10,262 nucleotides of DNA from Prevotellaceae bacterium. GTDB lineage: Bacteria > Bacteroidota > Bacteroidia > Bacteroidales > UBA932. The notes under the pieces were generated by a model. That model made no database searches and was not told the origin of the DNA. It worked only from the letters and a program-made list of their open reading frames with translations. This document shows, piece by piece, positions 7,844 to 10,262 of this stretch. The translations under genes were made by a program, and so were the position numbers. Numbering within the stretch: position 1 is the first letter of the stretch; every line of letters begins with the position of its first letter. The stretch spans positions 1 to 10,262 of the forward strand of contig JAIRUB010000102.1 in NCBI GenBank assembly GCA_031254635.1, read 5' to 3'.

Positions 7844-9109
7844 CTACCATTTTGCAAAAAACACACATGGGTTGATATTGATTGATAGCCAACCCCAGTC
7901 TTGCCAACTTTTATGGTTTCCTCCTTTAACAATATCCATTGATTCGGAGCCTAACATAAATGAATAACCGCCGACCAATTTCACGTCTTTCATAATATCC
8001 CAGCTAAATTCAAAATCTAATTCCGAACCAAGGCTTTTTTTGACATTTTCACCTGCAACTTCGATGCTTTTAGCGAGGCTGAAATGGTGGTAAGTAACAG
8101 CTATAGATGTAATTTTTGAGGGAAAGAACTTAACCTCCGCAAATTTATCCCACAAGCCGGGATTTAAGCCGGAACGAAAAGGCGAAGCATAAAAATAATC
8201 CATTGTCCCGTAGAACTTATGATGCGTTCCATACAGCGGATTAAAAGCATTATGCTTTGTATCGCCGGTACCGATTCCGCTAAGGTAGTCGATTCCGACA
8301 GTCAGATTTATCTTATTTATAATATACGTTGCTTTCAGAGAAGCCATCCATGCAAAAACCGACACATCTGCCACTGTTTTGCCTGTTTGAGCATACACAG
8401 AATTGTTGATTTTCAACATATTGTCCGTAAATTGCGCATTCAATCCGAAAGTTTGAAGATAACGGGTATCCGGCTCTGCATTATCTCCACCCTCTATTCC
8501 GAGATTCAAAAACAATGCCGAAATCGAAAATTTTGATTCCGCATAATTATACCACAAGGCCTGCATGGCTTTATAAGGTTGGGCGCCGGGTGCATAGTAG
8601 GTTCCACCGATAATTCTTTCATCATTCTGATTAAAGGCAAGAATAAGATGCAACTTGTTCCGGTCTTGCTCATATCCAAACTTTAACGCATCATGGAAAC
8701 GTCCTGCAATATTCCAGTCTAAGGTACCGAGAATACGTTCGTCGTCATAAGCAAGCGGCTGGCGGCCCAACTGCGCATAAAAATACTTATGCATGTAGAA
8801 TTTCGCCCAGGCTTCATTCAGAATAAAACGCCCATTCCTGTCAACTTGCGGGTCCTGACCCCAAACGCCGACATGCTGTGCAGCAACTTTCATAATTAAA
8901 TTACTTCGTTTGTACTCAAGCGATAGACGGGCTCTATTAGTAACAAAACCGGTAGCTAAGTCCCCCTTATCGCGGGGATTAAGCGCCCCATTACGATATT
9001 CCGCACGCGGACGAATTTGTATTGATACAGAAGTTTCATTTTCAGCATCTTGTGCGCATAAACCGATTGTGCTGATTAATAAGATAATACAGGTATAAAA
9101 TCTTTTCAT
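7844..9109 (-). CDS. AlgE-like outer membrane beta-barrel (porin-like) at head of nrf operon
   Basis: A 421-residue protein with a signal peptide at 1-19 (hydrophobic core, cleavage near LCA-QD), then alternating polar and aromatic strands throughout. The stretch at 114-143 (LGRQPLAYDDERILG, then DWNIAGRFHDALK) resembles the alginate export family (AlgE-type 18-strand porin), a family that covers many anion-selective barrels besides true alginate exporters. No alginate genes are nearby. Its place as first gene, 23 nt before nrfH, suggests a role in moving nitrite or another solute across the outer membrane. That role is inferred from position only. The frame extends to an ATG at 9145, but that codon overlaps the -7 box, so I start at 9109, which opens directly into the signal peptide. 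The family call is fairly sure; the substrate is unknown. Confidence 0.75.
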   Translation of the reverse strand: MKRFYTCIILLISTIGLCAQDAENETSVSIQIRPRAEYRNGALNPRDKGDLATGFVTNRARLSLEYKRSNLIMKVAAQHVGVWGQDPQVDRNGRFILNEAWAKFYMHKYFYAQLGRQPLAYDDERILGTLDWNIAGRFHDALKFGYEQDRNKLHLILAFNQNDERIIGGTYYAPGAQPYKAMQALWYNYAESKFSISALFLNLGIEGGDNAEPDTRYLQTFGLNAQFTDNMLKINNSVYAQTGKTVADVSVFAWMASLKATYIINKINLTVGIDYLSGIGTGDTKHNAFNPLYGTHHKFYGTMDYFYASPFRSGLNPGLWDKFAEVKFFPSKITSIAVTYHHFSLAKSIEVAGENVKKSLGSELDFEFSWDIMKDVKLVGGYSFMLGSESMDIVKGGNHKSWQDWGWLSININPCVFFAKW

Positions 9110-9142
9110 AATCGTAATTATATGTTCGAAAAATTGATTGTA

Positions 9143-9150
9143 CAAATATA
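9143..9150 (-). promoter_or_regulatory. -7 box of the nrf operon
   Basis: TATATTTG on the minus strand (9150 to 9143) matches TAnnTTTG and sits 33 nt before the ATG at 9109, the same distance as at the barrel gene at 707. No TTG occurs at the usual -33 distance. A weak -33 would be compatible with an activator, but no recognisable FNR-type site was seen. Confidence 0.5.
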
Positions 9151-9557
9151 GTTAAAATTTCTAATTTAATACTGTTTTCTATTGTTTCGTTGGCAGGATT
9201 TAGTCAGCCTTGTATTTTACAAGCTCCGACTATCCCTGCTGATAATCAAATAAAATTACAATGGCATGGAATCCTGCACCTCCCTCAAGCGTAATTTATG
9301 GCTTCACATTATATCAATGGGATGATGCGTTAACAGTTTGGCAAACCATATCGGCCAACTACGATAAACCAATCAAGGTATTGAATGTATATCCCGATTT
9401 AGCAGGTTCCAATACCTTGAAGACCTGGAATATTTCTATGAGTTTATCATGTTCGGTTCATGGGATACTAATAATTGCTTAGAATTTAATTTTGTTTTAC
9501 CATGATGCGGATGGAAAAGAATTTCAGAAAAAAGGCAGTATTAGCTTGTTAAGGTGA
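9151..9557 (+). pseudogene. Decayed gene for a secreted protein (multiple frameshifts, no start codon)
   Basis: Coding-like sequence continues on the plus strand but jumps between frames. Frame 1 from 9151 reads VKISNLILFSIVSLAGFSQ, a typical Bacteroidota signal peptide, then PCILQAPTIPADNQIKLQW, and stops at 9292-9294. Frame 3 from 9261 reads MAWNPAPPSSVIYGFTLYQW, then KPIKVLNVYPDLAGSNTLKTW near 9370-9430. Frame 2 from 9419 reads EYFYEFIMFGSWDTNN, ending at 9503-9505. Frame 3 again carries FYHDADGKEFQKKGSISLL to 9555-9557. The codon where a start should be (9151) is GTT. I do not recognise the family. The parent would have been a secreted protein, probably longer, with part lost between KTW and EYF. 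An intact 73-codon frame at 9261-9482 lies within it but lacks its own signals. Assembly or sequencing errors could mimic this pattern. The remaining stretch to 9628 shows nothing I can name. Confidence 0.6.
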
Positions 9558-9619
9558 CTAAGAGATTAAGATTTAAACAGTTGAATAATTAAACATTCAT
9601 AATTCCTATCTTTATAAAC

Positions 9620-9633
9620 TTTCAATTTTCAAT
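9620..9633. repeat. Two-copy AT-rich heptamer at a gene end
   Basis: TTTCAAT occurs twice in tandem (ATTGAAA on the other strand). The second copy overlaps the stop codon of the lipoprotein gene, 9629-9631. Same period as the repeats near 3661 and 10083. Confidence 0.4.
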
Positions 9634-10057
9634 TAGTAATATATATACGATCGTTGCTTCTGTTGGCCCTGTATCGATGCAAGCGAAATGACTGGTTTTG
9701 AGCGTAACCGGTACGTAAATTATATACAGTACCACATTTGGAACAAGTGGCCGTAAACGCTCCGTCATTCAATGTTATTGATGTAGTTTCTATTTTAATG
9801 TCCCGTGTGCAAGTAGCATCAAAAGCCTCGTATTTATCATTACTAAAACCCTGAGGAACAATAATTATTTTATTATTTTTATACCCACAATATTCCAACA
9901 ATTTCACCGGTAAACCGCCTGTTAACTTAGGATAGCCGTGTATATTTATTGAAAAATCTGGCTGTACATAAGGCAGCGGGTTATATTCTTCCTCTACCCC
10001 ACAAGCTGTTAATAGGCTAACTGCCAATAAACAGTAAAATAAAAACCATCTTTTCAT
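9629..10057 (-). CDS. Lipoprotein with Rieske-like fold and altered cluster ligands
   Basis: A 142-residue lipoprotein. A hydrophobic signal ends in the lipobox LTAC with lipidated C19. The next residues GVEEEYN are acidic, like Bacteroidota export signals that send lipoproteins to the cell surface. Residues about 60-142 follow the layout of small Rieske-type proteins of this phylum: IIIVPQG, YEAFDATC, TCSKCGTVYNLRTG, then RLHRYR and IYITN at the end. In a true Rieske box the motifs are CXH and CXXH. Here they read C83-T-R85 and C105-S-K-C108, so both histidines are replaced and three cysteines remain. It may bind a different metal, form a disulphide, or bind nothing. It faces the decayed gene and lies 47 nt beyond the last trace of it. 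The fold is inferred from pattern; the function is unknown. Confidence 0.72.
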   Translation of the reverse strand: MKRWFLFYCLLAVSLLTACGVEEEYNPLPYVQPDFSINIHGYPKLTGGLPVKLLEYCGYKNNKIIIVPQGFSNDKYEAFDATCTRDIKIETTSITLNDGAFTATCSKCGTVYNLRTGYAQNQSFRLHRYRANRSNDRIYITN

Positions 10058-10061
10058 TTTA

Positions 10062-10069
10062 CAAAGATA
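10062..10069 (-). promoter_or_regulatory. Possible -7 box of the lipoprotein gene
   Basis: TATCTTTG on the minus strand fits TAnnTTTG but ends only 4 nt before the ATG at 10057, which would make the transcript almost leaderless. No TTG is found at the -33 distance. Chance matching is possible in this AT-rich spacer. Confidence 0.3.
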
Positions 10070-10078
10070 ATGAATAAA

Positions 10079-10103
10079 TTTTGAATTTTGAATTTTGAAT
10101 TTT
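10079..10103 (+). repeat. Three-copy heptamer repeat (GAATTTT) in a divergent promoter region
   Basis: TTTT followed by three perfect copies of GAATTTT (10083-10103), immediately before the -7 box of the downstream gene. Its first TTG (10081-10083) lies 19 nt from that box and can serve as the -33 element. Confidence 0.7.
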
Positions 10104-10110
10104 ACATTTG
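10081..10110 (+). promoter_or_regulatory. Bacteroidota-type promoter of the channel gene
   Basis: TTG at 10081-10083, a 19-nt spacer made mostly of heptamer repeats, then TACATTTG at 10103-10110, matching TTG-N19-TAnnTTTG. The box ends 24 nt before the ATG at 10135. This is the same spacing as the mqnC promoter. Confidence 0.6.
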
Positions 10111-10134
10111 CATATATTTTAAAAATGAAAGATT

Positions 10135-10262
10135 ATGGATACAACAGTATCATGGATTCAAGCAGAAGAACTTATAAATAAAGGAATTGAAATTGGCGTA
10201 ACTGCTGTAAGCAAACTCCTGCTCGCCTTGTTAATTTGGTGGCTTGGCTCCTGGTTAATACG
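10135..10262 (+). CDS. Probable MscS-family mechanosensitive channel, N-terminal fragment
   Basis: The first 42 codons of a gene cut by the right edge. It opens MDTTVSWIQAEELINKGIEI, a short amphipathic lead, followed by a hydrophobic helix KLLLALLIWWLGSWLI at about 27-42. A short amphipathic lead running into a first membrane helix of this type is common in small MscS channels, which release solutes under osmotic downshock. The pore helix and the beta domain that would prove it lie outside the window, so another membrane protein remains possible. An ATG at 10125 is in another frame and stops within 20 codons, so I use 10135. A good promoter precedes it. Confidence 0.5.
   Translation, partial: MDTTVSWIQAEELINKGIEIGVTAVSKLLLALLIWWLGSWLI

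Larger units (their letters stand above)
3678..9109 (-). other. Probable five-gene nitrite ammonification operon (barrel-nrfH-nrfA-ccsB-ccsA)
   Basis: Five same-strand genes lie head to tail with gaps of 23, 20 and 23 nt and a final 4-nt ATGA overlap. No promoter box is evident between them. The set combines an outer membrane channel-like protein, the membrane quinol dehydrogenase NrfH, the nitrite reductase NrfA, and the two halves of the system II haem delivery and ligation complex. A single promoter at 9143-9150 likely drives all of them. Co-transcription is inferred from spacing. Confidence 0.8.

Noticed and set aside
9155..9167. AAATT-TCT-AATTT inverted repeat just upstream of the nrf -7 box as an operator
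   Set aside because: Only five AT pairs per arm in a very AT-rich spacer; this arises easily by chance and matches no regulator site I know.
9261..9482. 73-codon plus-strand frame as an intact small gene
   Set aside because: Similar protein-like sequence continues in other frames on both sides, so it is better read as the middle of a frameshifted pseudogene.
1..10262. CRISPR arrays, tRNA or rRNA genes, insertion sequences, phage or defence genes
   Set aside because: No spaced direct repeats, cloverleaf-like sequences, transposase motifs or inverted terminal repeats were found on reading both strands.

Overview
The window looks like chromosomal DNA of an anaerobic or facultatively anaerobic Bacteroidota (Bacteroidales-like) bacterium. 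Three things point there. Upstream regions carry the Bacteroidota -7 box TAnnTTTG, and two of them also have a TTG at the expected 19-nt spacing. Recognisable Shine-Dalgarno sequences are absent. The protein families are typical of the phylum: a carboxypeptidase-regulatory/TonB-type outer membrane barrel, an acidic-tailed lipoprotein, and a CcsB/CcsA (system II) cytochrome c maturation pair.

Layout. 1-600 (minus) is the N-terminal 200 residues of a radical SAM enzyme that I read as MqnC of the futalosine menaquinone pathway; it runs off the left edge. It is divergent from a 982-residue outer membrane beta-barrel protein at 707-3655 (plus). From 9109 down to 3678 (minus) lies a compact five-gene operon: AlgE-like outer membrane barrel, nrfH, nrfA, ccsB/resB, ccsA. 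Gaps in it are 20-24 nt, with a 4-nt ATGA overlap between the last two genes. Beyond its promoter, 9151-9557 (plus) holds the frameshifted remains of a secreted-protein gene. Then comes a lipoprotein with a Rieske-like fold but altered metal ligands (9629-10057, minus). It is divergent from the first 42 codons of a probable MscS-type channel gene (10135 onward, plus).

How the genes fit together. NrfH is the tetrahaem quinol dehydrogenase that passes electrons from menaquinol to the pentahaem nitrite reductase NrfA, which makes ammonium. All four catalytic residues and the calcium-site residues of NrfA are recognisable. NrfA contains one CXXCK haem site, which in other bacteria needs a dedicated haem lyase. 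The co-transcribed CcsB and CcsA are the obvious candidate; they are the two halves of what is a single fused protein (NrfI) in Wolinella. The AlgE-like barrel at the operon head may let nitrite or another solute through the outer membrane, but that is inference. MqnC would supply the menaquinone used by NrfH, although it is a separate transcription unit.

For several genes the longest reading frame starts too early. In two of them, the outer membrane barrel gene and the operon head, that early start lies inside the -7 promoter box, so I use later start codons. I found no wholly new system. The points most worth checking are the split haem lyase with nrfHA and a porin, the lipoprotein with altered Rieske ligands, the decayed gene, and a heptamer repeat that supplies the -33 box of the last gene.
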